Shown here in pieces: positions 1-13,900 of a stretch of DNA of 64,000 nt. This DNA is from Bugula neritina (lineage: Eukaryota > Bryozoa > Gymnolaemata > Cheilostomatida > Bugulidae). A model generated the notes under the pieces. That model searched no databases and was not told where the DNA came from. It worked only from the letters and a program-made list of their open reading frames with translations. Position 1 is the first letter of the stretch; each line of letters starts with the position of its first letter. A program made the translations under genes and the position numbers. Location: contig CAXIUT010000230.1 of the NCBI GenBank assembly GCA_964035545.1, forward strand, positions 682,001 through 746,000, written 5' to 3'.

Positions 1-477
1 GCATACTGAAATGTGCTGTAGCCTACTGAAATACACTGCATTATACTGAAATACACTGCTACATACTGAAATATACTGCAACATACCGAAATGCACTGTA
101 ATATGCTGAATTACACTGCAACACATTGATATATACTGCAACATAGCAAAATATATATTAAACTACTGAAAAACACTTTAACACATTGAAAAATACTGCA
201 ACATACCTAGTTATACTATAACACACTGAAATATACTGCAACATACTGAAATACACTGTAAAATACTGAAATATACTGCGAGATACTGAAATACACTGCT
301 ACATACTGAAATATACTGCAACATACTGCAACATACTGAAATACACTGTAACATACTAAAATACACTGCAACATACTACAACATATTGAAATACACTGCA
401 ACACATTGAAATAAACTGCAACATACCTAAATATACGGTAATATACTGAAATAAACTATAACACATTGAAAATACTG

Positions 478-2640
478 CAACATACTGAAATACACTGCTA
501 CATACTGAAATATACTGCAACACACTGCAACATACTGCAACATACTAAAATACACTGTAACATAATGAAATACACTGCAACACATTGAAATATACTGCAA
601 AATACTTAAATACACTGCTACATACTGAAATATATTGCAACACACTGCAACATACTGCAACATACTAAAATATACTGCAACATACTGAAATACGCTGCAT
701 AATACTGAAATACACTGTAACATACTGAAATATACTGCAACATACTGAAATTTACTGCTACATACTGAAATATACTGCAACACTCTGCAACATACTGCAA
801 CATACTAAAATACACTGTAACATATTGAAATACACTGCAACACATTGAAATACACTGCAAAATACTGCAACATACTGAAATACACTGTAACATACTGAAA
901 TACACTGTAACATACTGAAATATACTGCAACATACTGAAATACACTGCTACATACTGAAATATATTGCAACATACTGAAATACACTGTAATATGCTGAAT
1001 TACACTGCAACATACTGCAACATACTGAAATACACTGTAACATACTGAAATACACTGCAACATGCTACAACATATTGAAATACACTGCAACACATTGAAT
1101 ATACTGCAACATACCTAAATATGCGGTAATATACTGAAATAAACTATAACACATTGAAAATACTGCAACACACATAATTATACTGTAACACACTGAAATA
1201 TACTGCAACATACTGAAATACACTGTAAAATACTGAAATATACTGCAACATACTGAAATACACTGCTACATACTGAAATATACTGCAACATACTGCAACA
1301 TACTGAAATACACTGTAACATACTGAAATATACTGCAACATCCTGCAACATACTGAAATACACTGTAAAATACTGAAATATACTGCAACATACTGAAATA
1401 CACTGCTACATACTGAAATATACTGCAACATACTGCAACATACTGAAATACACTGTAACATACTGAAATATACTGCAACATCCTGCAACATACTGAAATA
1501 CACTGTAAAATACTGAAATATACTGCAACATACTGAAATACACTGCTACATACTGAAATATACTGCAACATACTGCAACATACTGAAATACACTGTAACA
1601 TACTGAAATATACTGCAACATCCTGCAACCTACTGAAATACACTGTAACATACTGAAATACACTGTAATATGCTGAATTACACTGCAACACATTGAAGTC
1701 TTATGCAACACACTTAAACATACGGCAACATACTGAAATATACTTCGGCACATTGCAATATACTGCAGCATACTGAAATATGCTTTAGCCTACTGAAATA
1801 CACTGCATTATACTGAAATACACTGCTACATACTGAAAAATACTGCAACATACTGAAATAGACTGTAATATGCTGAATTACACTGCAAAACATTGAAATA
1901 TACTGCAACATAGCAAAATATATATTAAACGACTGAAATATACTTTAACAGATTGAAAAATACTGCAACATACACAATTATACTGTAACACACTGAAATA
2001 TACTGCAACATACTGAAATACACTGTAAAATACTGAAATATACTGCAACATACTGAAATACACTGCTACATACTGAAATATACTGCAACATACTGCAACA
2101 TACTGAAATACACTGTAACATACTGAAATACACTGCAAAATACTACAACATATTGAAATACACTGCAACACATTGAAATATACTGCAACATACCTAAATA
2201 TACGATAATATACTGAAATATACTGTAACACATTGAAAAATACTGCAACATACTGAAATTCACTGCAACATACCACAACATACTGAAATACACTGCAACA
2301 CATTGAAATATACTGTAACCCGCTGAAACATACTGTAACTCACTGAAATATAGTGTAATATACGGAAATGTACTGTAACACACTGGAATATACTGTAACA
2401 CACTGAAATATACTGCGACATACTGAAATACACTGTAACATACTGAAATATACTGCAACATCCTGCAACATACCGAAATACACTGTAACATACTAAAATA
2501 TACTACAACATGCTGAAATACACTGCAAAATACTAAAATATACTGCAACACACTGCAACATACTGCAACATACTAAAATACACTGTAACTTATTGAAATA
2601 CACTGCAACACATTGAAATATACTTCAAAATACTGAAATA
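478..2640. repeat. Left copy of a long-range duplicated flank
   Basis: This stretch matches about 23126-25148 monomer by monomer. The offset is 22648 bp from 478 to about 1500 and 22508 bp after that. The 140-bp change equals one 140-bp subrepeat: three copies here (1221-1640) and two in the right copy (23871-24150). Shared rare variants include cgctgcataa, cattgaatat, aaactataac, tacttcggca and catagcaaaatatatatta. The two copies bracket the 3.6-4.9 kb higher-order repeats, so the whole bracketed block may itself be one unit of a larger repeat. Confidence 0.85.
1221..1640. repeat. 140-bp subrepeat, three tandem copies
   Basis: Three units lie at 1221-1360, 1361-1500 and 1501-1640. Each starts with cactgtaaaa and carries the rare monomer tcctgcaaca 20 bp before its end. 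Units 1 and 2 appear identical; unit 3 has tcctgcaacc. Each unit is 14 ten-base monomers (7 x 20 bp), so expansion keeps the 10-bp register. Confidence 0.9.
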
Positions 2641-2760
2641 CACTGCTACATACTGAAATATACTGCAACACACTGCAACATACTGCAACATACTAAAATA
2701 CACTGTAACATATTGAAATACACTGCAACATATTGAAATATACTGCAAAATACTGAAATA

Positions 2761-3280
2761 CACTGTTACATACTGAAATATACTGCAACACACTGCAACA
2801 TACTGCAACATACTAAAATATAATGCAACATACTGAAATACACTGCAAAATACTGAAAGACAGTGTAACACACTGAAATATACTGCAACATACTGAAATA
2901 CACTGCTACATAGTGAAATATACTGCAACACACTGCAACATACTGCGACATACTAAAATACACTGTAACATATTGAAATACACTGCAACACATTGAAATA
3001 TACTGCAAAATACTGAAATACACTGCTACATACTGAAATATACTGCAACACACTGCAACATACTGCAACATACTAAAATATACTGCAACATGCTGAAATA
3101 CAATGCAAAATACTGAAATACACTGTAACATACTGAAATATACTGCAACATACTGAAATACAGTGCTACATACTGGAATATGCTGCAACACATTGCAACA
3201 TACTGCGACATACTAAAATACACTGTGACATATTGAAATACACTGCAACACATTGAAATATACTGCAAAATACTGAAATA
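2761..3280. repeat. 260-bp higher-order unit, two tandem copies
   Basis: Two 260-bp units begin at 2761 (cactgttaca) and 3021 (cactgctaca), and the third start at 3281 soon diverges. Each 260-bp unit is a 120-bp module ending tactgcaaaa tactgaaata plus a 140-bp module containing cagtgtaaca, tagtgaaata and tactgcgaca or their variants. Another pair is at 4101-4620. Confidence 0.85.
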
Positions 3281-4100
3281 CACTGCTACATACTGAAATA
3301 TACTGCAACACACTGCAACATACTGCAACATACTAAAATATACTGCAACATACTGAAATACACTGCAAAATACTGAAATACAGTGTAACACACTGAAATA
3401 TACTGCAACATACTGAAATACACTGCTACATAGTGAAATATACTGCAACACACTGCAACATACTGCGACATACTAAAATACACTGTAACATATTGAAATA
3501 CACTGCAACACATTGAAATATACTGCAACATACCTAAATATACGATAATATACTGAAAGATACTGTAACACATTGAAAAATACTGCAACATACTGAAATA
3601 CACTGCAACATACCACAACATACTGAAATACACTGCAACACATTGAAATATACTGTAACCCGCTGAAACATACTGTAACTTACTGAAATATAGTGTAATA
3701 TACGGAAATGTACTGTAACATACTGGAATATACTGTAACACACTGAAATATACTGCGACATACTGAAATACACTGTAACATACTGAAATATACTGCAACA
3801 TCCTGCAACATACCGAAATACACTGTAACATACTAAAATATACTACAACATGCTGAAATACACTGCAAAATACTAAAATATACTGCAACACACTGCAACA
3901 TAGTGCAACATACTAAAATACACTGTAACTTATTGAAATACACTGCAACATATTGAAATATACTGCAAAATACTGAAATACACTGCTACATACTGAAATA
4001 TACTGCAACACACTGCAACATACTGCAACATACTAAAATACACTGTAACATATTGAAATACACTGCAACACATTGAAATATATTGCAAAATACTGAAATA

Positions 4101-4620
4101 CACTGTTACATACTGAAATATACTGCAACACACTGCAACATACTGCAACATACTAAAATATACTGCAACATACTGAAATACACTGCAAAATACTGAAATA
4201 CAGTGTAACACACTGAAATATACTGCAACATACTGAAATACACTGCTACATAGTGAAATATACTGCAACACACCGCAACATACTGCTACATACTAAAATA
4301 CACTGTAACATATTGAAATACACTGCAACACATTGAAATATACTGCAAAATACTGAAATACACTGCTACATACTGAAATATACTGCAACACACTGCAACA
4401 TACTGCAACATACTAAAATATACTGCAACATGCTGAAATACAATGCAAAATACTGAAATACACTGTAACATACTGAAATATACTGCAACATACTGAAATA
4501 CAGTGCTACATACTGGAATATGCTGCAACACACTGCAACATACTGCGACATACTAAAATACACTGTGACATATTGAAATACACTGCAACACATTGAAATA
4601 TACTGCAAAATACTGAAATA
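4101..4620. repeat. 260-bp higher-order unit, two tandem copies
   Basis: Starts are at 4101 (cactgttaca), 4361 and 4621 (cactgctaca). Alternate modules differ by fixed variants (cagtgtaaca/tagtgaaata versus caatgcaaaa/cagtgctaca/tactggaata). A 520-bp A/B super-period is therefore layered over the 260-bp unit. Confidence 0.85.
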
Positions 4621-5450
4621 CACTGCTACATACTGAAATATACTGCAACACACTGCAACATACTGCAACATACTGAAATATACTGCAACATACTGAAATA
4701 CACTGCAAAATACTGAAATACACTCTAACATACTGAAATATACTGCAACATACTGAAAAACACTGCTACATACTGACATATACTGCAACACACTGCAACA
4801 TACTGCAACATACTAAAATACACTGTAACATATTGAAACACACTCCAACACATTGAAATATACTGCAACATACCTAAATATACGGTAATATACTGAAGTA
4901 TACTGTAACACATTGAAAAATACTGCAACATACTGAAATACACTGCAACATACTACAACACACTGAAATACGCTGTAACATATTGAAATACACTGCAACA
5001 CATTGAAATATACTGTAACTCGCTGAAACATACTGTAACTCACTGAAATATAGTGTAATATACGGAAATGTACAGTTACATTCTGGAATATACTGTAACA
5101 CACTGAAATATGCTGCAACGTACTGAAATACACTGTAACATACTGAAATATACTGCAACATCCTACAAGATACTGAAATACACTGTAACATATTTAAGTA
5201 CACTGCAACACATTGAAGTATACTGCAACACACTAAAACATACGGCAACATACTGAAATATACTTCGGCACATTGCAATATAGTGCAGCATACTGAAATA
5301 TGCTGTAGCCTACTGAAATACACTGCATTATACTGAGATACACTGTTACATACTGAAATATACTGCAACATACTGAAATACATTGTAATATGCTGAATTA
5401 CACTGCAACACATTGAAAAATACTGCAACATACATAATTATACTGTAACA

Positions 5451-8400
5451 CACTGAATTCTTCTGCAACATACTGAAATACACTGTAAAATACTGAAATA
5501 TACTGCAAAATACTGAAATACACTGTTACATACTGAATTATACTGCAACATACTGCAACATACTGAAATACACTGTAACATACTGAAATACACTGCAACA
5601 TACTACAACATATTGAAATACACTGCAACACATTGAAATAAACTGCAACACACCGAAATATACTGCAAAATAATACAACATACTGAAATACACTGTAACA
5701 TATTGAACTACACTGTAACACATATAAATATACTGCAACATACCAAAATATATGGTAACTTACTGAAATATACTGTAACACATTGAAAAATGCTGCAACA
5801 TACTGAAAATTACTGCGACACATTGCAATATACTGTAACATACTGAAATATGCTGTAGCACACTGAAATACACTGCAACTCACTGAAATATACTGCAAAA
5901 TACTGAAATACACTGTAACATATTGAAAAATGCTGCAACATAGTGCAACATTCTGAAATACACTGTAACATACTGAAATACACTGCAAAATACTACAACA
6001 TAGTGAAACACACTGTAACACATTGAAATATTTTGCAACATACCTAAATATACGGTAAGATACTGAAATATACTGCAACACACTGCAACACACTGCAACG
6101 TACTGCAACATACTAAAATATACTGCAACATACTGAAATACACTGCAAAATACTGAAATACACTGTAACATACTGAAATACACTGCAACATATTGAAATA
6201 CACTGCTACATACTGAAATATACTGCAACACACTGCAACATACTGCAACATACTAAAATACACTGTAACATATTGAAATACACTGCAACACATTGAAATT
6301 TACTGCTATGTACCGAAATATAAGGTAAACTACTGAAATATACTGTCACACATTGAAAAATACTGCAACATACTAAAATATACTGCAACATACTGAAATA
6401 CACTGCAAAATACTGAAATACAGTGTAACACACTGAAATATACTGCAACATACTGAAATACACTGCTACATAGTGAAATATACTGCAACACACTGCAACA
6501 TACTGCGACATACTAAAATACACTGTAACATATTGAAATACACTGCAACACATTGAAATATACTGCAACATACCTAAATATACGATAATATACTGAAATA
6601 TACTGTAACACATTGAAAAATACTGCAACATACTGAAATACACTGCAACATACCACAACATACTGAAATACACTGCAACACATTGAAATATACTGTAACC
6701 CGCTGAAACATACTGTAACTCACTGAAATATAGTGTAATATACGGAAATGTACTGTAACATACTGGAATATACTGTAACACACTGAAATATACTGCGACA
6801 TACTGAAATACACTGTAACATACTGAAATATACTGCAACATCCTGCAACATACCGAAATACACTGTAACATACTAAAATATACTACAACATGCTGAAATA
6901 CACTGCAAAATACTTAAATATACTGCAACACACTGCAACATATTGCAACATACTAAAATACACTGTAACTTATTGAAATACACTGCAACACATTGAAATA
7001 TACTGCAAAATACTGAAATACACTGCTACATACTGAAATATACTGCAACACACTGCAACATACTGCAACATACTAAAATACACTGTATCATATTGAAATA
7101 CACTGCAACACATTGAAATATACTGCAAAATACTGAAATACACTGTTACATACTGAAATATACTGCAACACACTGCAACATACTGCAACATACTAAAATA
7201 TACTGCAACATACTGAAATACACTGCAAAATACTGAAATACAGTGTAACACACTGAAATATACTGCAACATACTGAAATACACTGCTACATAGTGAAATA
7301 TACTGCAACACACTGCAACATACTGCGACATACTAAAATACACTGTAACATATTGAAATACACTGCAACACATTGAAATATACTGCAAAATACTGAAATA
7401 CACTGCTACATACTGAAATATACTGCAACACACTGCAACATACTGCAACATACTAAAATATACTGCAACATGCTGAAATACAATGCAAAATACTGAAATA
7501 CACTGTAACATACTGAAATATACTGCAACATACTGAAATACAGTGCTACATACTGGAATATGCTGCAACACACTGCAACATACTGCGACATACTAAAATA
7601 CACTGTGACATATTGAAATACACTGCAACACATTGAAATATACTGCAAAATACTGAAATACACTGCTACATACTGAAATATACTGCAACACACTGCAACA
7701 TACTGCAACATACTAAAATATACTGCAACATACTGAAATACACTGCAAAATACTGAAATACAGTGTAACACACTGAAATATACTGCAACATACTGAAATA
7801 CACTGCTACATAGTGAAATATACTGCAACACACTGCAACATACTGCGACATACTAAAATACACTGTAACATATTGAAATACACTGCAACACATTGAAATA
7901 TACAGCAAAATACTGAAATACACTGCTACATACTGAAATATACTGCAACACACTGCAACATACTGCAACATACTAAAATATACTGCAACATACTGAAATA
8001 CAATGCAAAATACTGAAATACACTGTAACATACTAAAATATACTGCAACATACTGAAATACAGTGCTACATACTGGAATATGCTGCAACACACTGCAACA
8101 TACTGCGACATACTAAAATACACTGTGACATATTGAAATACACTGCAACACATTGAAATATACTGCAAAATACTGAAATACACTGCTACATAATGAAATA
8201 TACTGCAACACACTGCAACATACTGCAACATACTGGAATATACTGCAACATACTGAAATACACTGCAAAATACTGAAATACACTCTAACATACTGAAATA
8301 TACTGCAACATACTGAAAAACACTGCTACATACTGACATATACTGCAACACACTGCAACATACTGCAACATACTAAAATACACTGTAACATATTGAAACA

Positions 8401-9010
8401 CACTGCAACACATTGAAATATACTGCAACATACCTAAATATACGGTAATATACTGAAGTATACTGTAACACATTGAAAAATACTGCAACATACTGAAATA
8501 CACTGCAACATACTACAACACACTGAAATACGCTGTAACATATTGAAATACACTGCAACACATTGAAATATACTGTAACTCGCTGAAACATACTGTAACT
8601 CACTGAAATATAGTGTAATATACGGAAATGTACAGTTACATTCTGGAATATACTGTAACACACTGAAAAATGCTGCAACATACTGAAATACACTGTAACA
8701 TACTGAAATATACTGCAACATCCTACAAGATACTGAAATACACTGTAACATATTTAAGTACACTGCAACACATTGAAGTATACTGCAACACACTAAAACA
8801 TACGGCAACATACTGAAATATACTTCGGCACATTGCAATATAGTGCAGCATACTGAAATATGCTGTAGCCTACTGAAATACACTGCATTATACTGAGATA
8901 CACTGTTACATAATGAAATATACTGCAACATACTGAAATACATTGTAATATGCTGAATTACACTGCAACACATTGAAAAATACTGCAACATACATAATTA
9001 TACTGTAACA
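5451..9010. repeat. Higher-order repeat unit 1 (3560 bp)
   Basis: The unit is measured from the rare monomer pair cactgaattc ttctgcaaca (an EcoRI site) at 5451 to its next occurrence at 9011. A second landmark, tacagttaca ttctggaata, gives the same 3560-bp spacing (5071 to 8631). The unit contains a four-copy 260-bp array at 7141-8180. It appears to be the basic unit from which the longer and shorter units to its right derive. Confidence 0.9.
7141..8180. repeat. 260-bp units, four tandem copies in HOR unit 1
   Basis: Unit starts fall at 7141 (cactgttaca), 7401, 7661 and 7921 (cactgctaca), and the following start at 8181 leads into divergent monomers (taatgaaata). The 120-bp module alone occurs once upstream at 7021-7140. 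Copy number here varies between HOR units: four in units 1 and 2 and one in unit 4. Confidence 0.9.
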
Positions 9011-9040
9011 CACTGAATTCTTCTGCAACATACTGAAATA

Positions 9041-10370
9041 CACTGTAAAATACTGAAATATACTGCAAAATACTGAAATACACTGTTACATACTGAAATA
9101 TACTGCAACATACTGCAACATACTGAAATACACTGTAACATACTGAAATACACTGCAACATACTACAACATATTGAAATACACTGCAACACATTGAAATA
9201 AACTGCAACACACCGAAATATACTGCAAAATAATACAACATACTGAAATACACTGTAACATATTGAACTACACTGTAACACATATAAATATACTGCAACA
9301 TACCAAAATATATGGTAACTTACTGAAATATACTGTAACACATTGAAAAATGCTGCAACATACTGAAAATTACTGCGACACATTGCAATATACTGTAACA
9401 TACTGAAATATGCTGTAGCACACTGAAATACACTGCAACTCACTGAAATATACTGCAAAATACTGAAATACACTGTAACATATTGAAAAATGCTGCAACA
9501 TAGTGCAACATTCTGAAATACACTGTAACATACTGAAATACACTGCAAAATACTACAACATAGTGAAACACACTGTAACACATTGAAATATTTTGCAACA
9601 TACCTAAATATACGGTAAGATACTGAAATATACTGCAACACACTGCAACACACTGCAACGTACTGCAACATACTAAAATATACTGCAACATACTGAAATA
9701 CACTGCAAAATACTGAAATACACTGTAACATACTGAAATACACTGCAACATATTGAAATACACTGCTACATACTGAAATATACTGCAACACACTGCAACA
9801 TACTGCAACATACTAAAATACACTGTAACATATTGAAATACACAGCAACACATTGAAATTTACTGCTATGTACCGAAATATAAGGTAAACTACTGAAATA
9901 TACTGTCACACATTGAAAAATACTGCAACATACTAAAATATATTGCAACATACTGAAATACACTGCAAAATACTGAAATACAGTGTAACACACTGAAATA
10001 TACTGCAACATACTGAAATACACTGCTACATAGTGAAATATACTGCAACACACTGCAACATACTGCGACATACTAAAATACACTGTAACATATTGAAATA
10101 CACTGCAACACATTGAAATATACTGCAACATACCTAAATATACGATAATATACTGAAATATACTGTAACACATTGAAAAATACTGCAACATACTGAAATA
10201 CACTGCAACATACCACAACATACTGAAATACACTGCAACACATTGAAATATACTGTAACCCGCTGAAACATACTGTAACTCACTGAAATATAGTGTAATA
10301 TACGGAAATGTACTGTAACATACTGGAATATACTGTAACACACTGAAATATACTGCGACATACTGAAATA
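9041..10370. repeat. 1330-bp tandem duplication, first copy
   Basis: The copy begins at cactgtaaaa tactgaaata tactgcaaaa and recurs 1330 bp downstream. The monomers just before the two starts differ (ttctgcaaca tactgaaata versus tactgcgaca tactgaaata), which locates the junction at about 10370/10371. The length is a multiple of 10, so register is kept. Confidence 0.88.
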
Positions 10371-11700
10371 CACTGTAAAATACTGAAATATACTGCAAAA
10401 TACTGAAATACACTGTTACATACTGAAATATACTGCAACATACTGCAACATACTGAAATACACTGTAACATACTGAAATACACTGCAACATACTACAACA
10501 TATTGAAATACACTGCAACACATTGAAATAAACTGCAACACACCGAAATATACTGCAAAATAATACAACATACTGAAATACACTGTAACATATTGAACTA
10601 CACTGTAACACATATAAATATACTGCAACATACCAAAATATATGGTAACTTACTGAAATATACTGTAACACATTGAAAAATGCTGCAACATACTGAAAAT
10701 TACTGCGACACATTGCAATATACTGTAACATACTGAAATATGCTGTAGCACACTGAAATACACTGCAACTCACTGAAATATACTGCAAAATACTGAAATA
10801 CACTGTAACATATTGAAAAATGCTGCAACATAGTGCAACATTCTGAAATACACTGTAACATACTGAAATACACTGCAAAATACTACAACATAGTGAAACA
10901 CACTGTAACACATTGAAATGTTTTGCAACATACCTAAATATACGGTAAGATACTGAAATATACTGCAACACACTGCAACACACTGCAACGTACTGCAACA
11001 TACTAAAATATACTGCAACATACTGAAATACACTGCAAAATACTGAAATACACTGTAACATACTGAAATACACTGCAACATATTGAAATACACTGCTACA
11101 TACTGAAAGATACTGCAACACACTGCAACATACTGCAACATACTAAAATACACTGTAACATATTGAAATACACAGCAACACATTGAAATTTACTGCTATG
11201 TACCGAAATATAAGGTAAACTACTGAAATATACTGTCACACATTGAAAAATACTGCAACATACTAAAATATACTGCAACATACTGAAATACACTGCAAAA
11301 TACTGAAATACAGTGTAACACACTGAAATATACTGCAACATACTGAAATACACTGCTACATAGTGAAATATACTGCAACACACTGCAACATACTGCGACA
11401 TACTAAAATACACTGTAACATATTGAAATACACTGCAACACATTGAAATATACTGCAACATACCTAAATATACGATAATATACTGAAATATACTGTAACA
11501 CATTGAAAAATACTGCAACATACTGAAATACACTGCAACATACCACAACATACTGAAATACACTGCAACACATGGAAATATACTGTAACCCGCTGAAACA
11601 TACTGTAACTCACTGAAATATAGTGTAATATACGGAAATGTACTGTAACATACTGGAATATACTGTAACACACTGAAATATACTGCGACATACTGAAATA
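10371..11700. repeat. 1330-bp tandem duplication, second copy
   Basis: This copy differs from the first at a few points I could see: tactgaaaga at 11101 against tactgaaata at 9771, cattgaaatg near 10911, and catggaaata near 11571. The gaaaga variant recurs in the second 1330-bp copy of HOR unit 3 (15991). The duplication therefore predates the split of units 2 and 3. Confidence 0.88.
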
Positions 11701-12030
11701 CACTGTAACATACTGAAATATACTGCAACATCCTGCAACATACCGAAATACACTGTAACATACTAAAATATACTACAACATGCTGAAATACACTGCAAAA
11801 TACTTAAATATACTGCAACACACTGCAACATATTGCAACATACTAAAATACACTGTAACTTATTGAAATACACTGCAACACATTGAAATATACTGCAAAA
11901 TACTGAAATACACTGCTACATACTGAAATATACTGCAACACACTGCAACATACTGCAACATACTAAAATACACTGTATCATATTGAAATACACTGCAACA
12001 CATTGAAATATACTGCAAAATACTGAAATA

Positions 12031-13070
12031 CACTGTTACATACTGAAATATACTGCAACACACTGCAACATACTGCAACATACTAAAATATACTGCAACA
12101 TACTGAAATACACTGCAAAATACTGAAATACAGTGTAACACACTGAAATATACTGCAACATACTGAAATACACTGCTACATAGTGAAATATACTGCAACA
12201 CACTGCAACATACTGCGACATACTAAAATACACTGTAACATATTGAAATACACTGCAACACATTGAAATATACTGCAAAATACTGAAATACACTGCTACA
12301 TACTAAAATATACTGCAACACACTGCAACATACTGCAACATACTAAAATATACTGCAACATGCTGAAATACAATGCAAAATACTGAAATACACTGTAACA
12401 TACTGAAATATACTGCAACATACTGAAATACAGTGCTACATACTGGAATATGCTGCAACACACTGCAACATACTGCGACATACTAAAATACACTGTGACA
12501 TATTGAAATACACTGCAACACATTGAAATATACTGCAAAATACTGAAATACACTGCTACATACTGAAATATACTGCAACACACTGCAACATACTGCAACA
12601 TACTAAAATATACTGCAACATACTGAAATACACTGCAAAATACTGAAATACAGTGTAACACACTGAAATATACTGCAACATACTGAAATACACTGCTACA
12701 TAGTGAAATATACTGCAACACACTGCAACATACTGCGACATACTAAAATACACTGTAACATATTGAAATACACTGCAACACATTGAAATATACAGCAAAA
12801 TACTGAAATACACTGCTACATACTGAAATATACTGCAACACACTGCAACATACTGCAACATACTAAAATATACTGCAACATACTGAAATACAATGCAAAA
12901 TACTGAAATACACTGTAACATACTAAAATATACTGCAACATACTGAAATACAGTGCTACATACTGGAATATGCTGCAACACACTGCAACATACTGCGACA
13001 TACTAAAATACACTGTGACATATTGAAATACACTGCAACACATTGAAATATACTGCAAAATACTGAAATA
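12031..13070. repeat. 260-bp units, four tandem copies in HOR unit 2
   Basis: Starts are at 12031, 12291, 12551 and 12811, each exactly 4890 bp after its counterpart in unit 1. The internal variants match almost base for base, with differences such as tactaaaata at 12301. Confidence 0.9.
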
Positions 13071-13900
13071 CACTGCTACATAATGAAATATACTGCAACA
13101 CACTGCAACATACTGCAACATACTGGAATATACTGCAACATACTGAAATACACTGCAAAATACTGAAATACACTCTAACGTACTGAAATATACTGCAACA
13201 TACTGAAAAACACTGCTACATACTGACATATACTGCAACACACTGCAACATACTGCAACATACTAAAATACACTGTAACATATTGAAACACACTGCAACA
13301 CATTGAAATATACTGCAACATACCTAAATATACGGTAATATACTGAAGTATACTGTAACACATTGAAAAATACTGCAACATACTGAAATACACTGCAACA
13401 TACTACAACACACTGAAATACGCTGTAACATATTGAAATACACTGCAACACATTGAAATATACTGTAACTCGCTGAAACATACTGTAACTCACTGAAATA
13501 TAGTGTAATATACGGAAATGTACAGTTACATTCTGGAATATACTGTAACACACTGAAAAATGCTGCAACATACTGAAATACACTGTAACATACTGAAATA
13601 TACTGCAACATCCTACAAGATACTGAAATACACTGTAACATATTTAAGTACACTGCAACACATTGAAGTATACTGCAACACACTAAAACATACGGCAACA
13701 TACTGAAATATACTTCGGCACATTGCAATATAGTGCAGCATACTGAAATATGCTGTAGCCTACTGAAATACACTGCATTATACTGAGATACACTGTTACA
13801 TACTGAAATATACTGCAACATACTGAAATACATTGTAATATGCTGAATTACACTGCAACACATTGAAAAATACTGCAACATACATAATTATACTGTAACA

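Larger units (their letters stand above)
9011..13900. repeat. Higher-order repeat unit 2 (4890 bp, internal duplication)
   Basis: The landmark spacing is 4890 bp, exactly 3560 plus 1330. The extra length is a tandem 1330-bp duplication at 9041-10370 and 10371-11700. The 260-bp array is present as four copies at 12031-13070. Outside the duplication the order of rare variants follows unit 1. Confidence 0.9.

Noticed and set aside
9766-11121. Longest satellite frame, 451 residues, repeated at 14656-16011
   Set aside because: The repetition comes from the 4890-bp HOR, and other frames are equally open over the same bases. Length alone is not evidence of a gene here.
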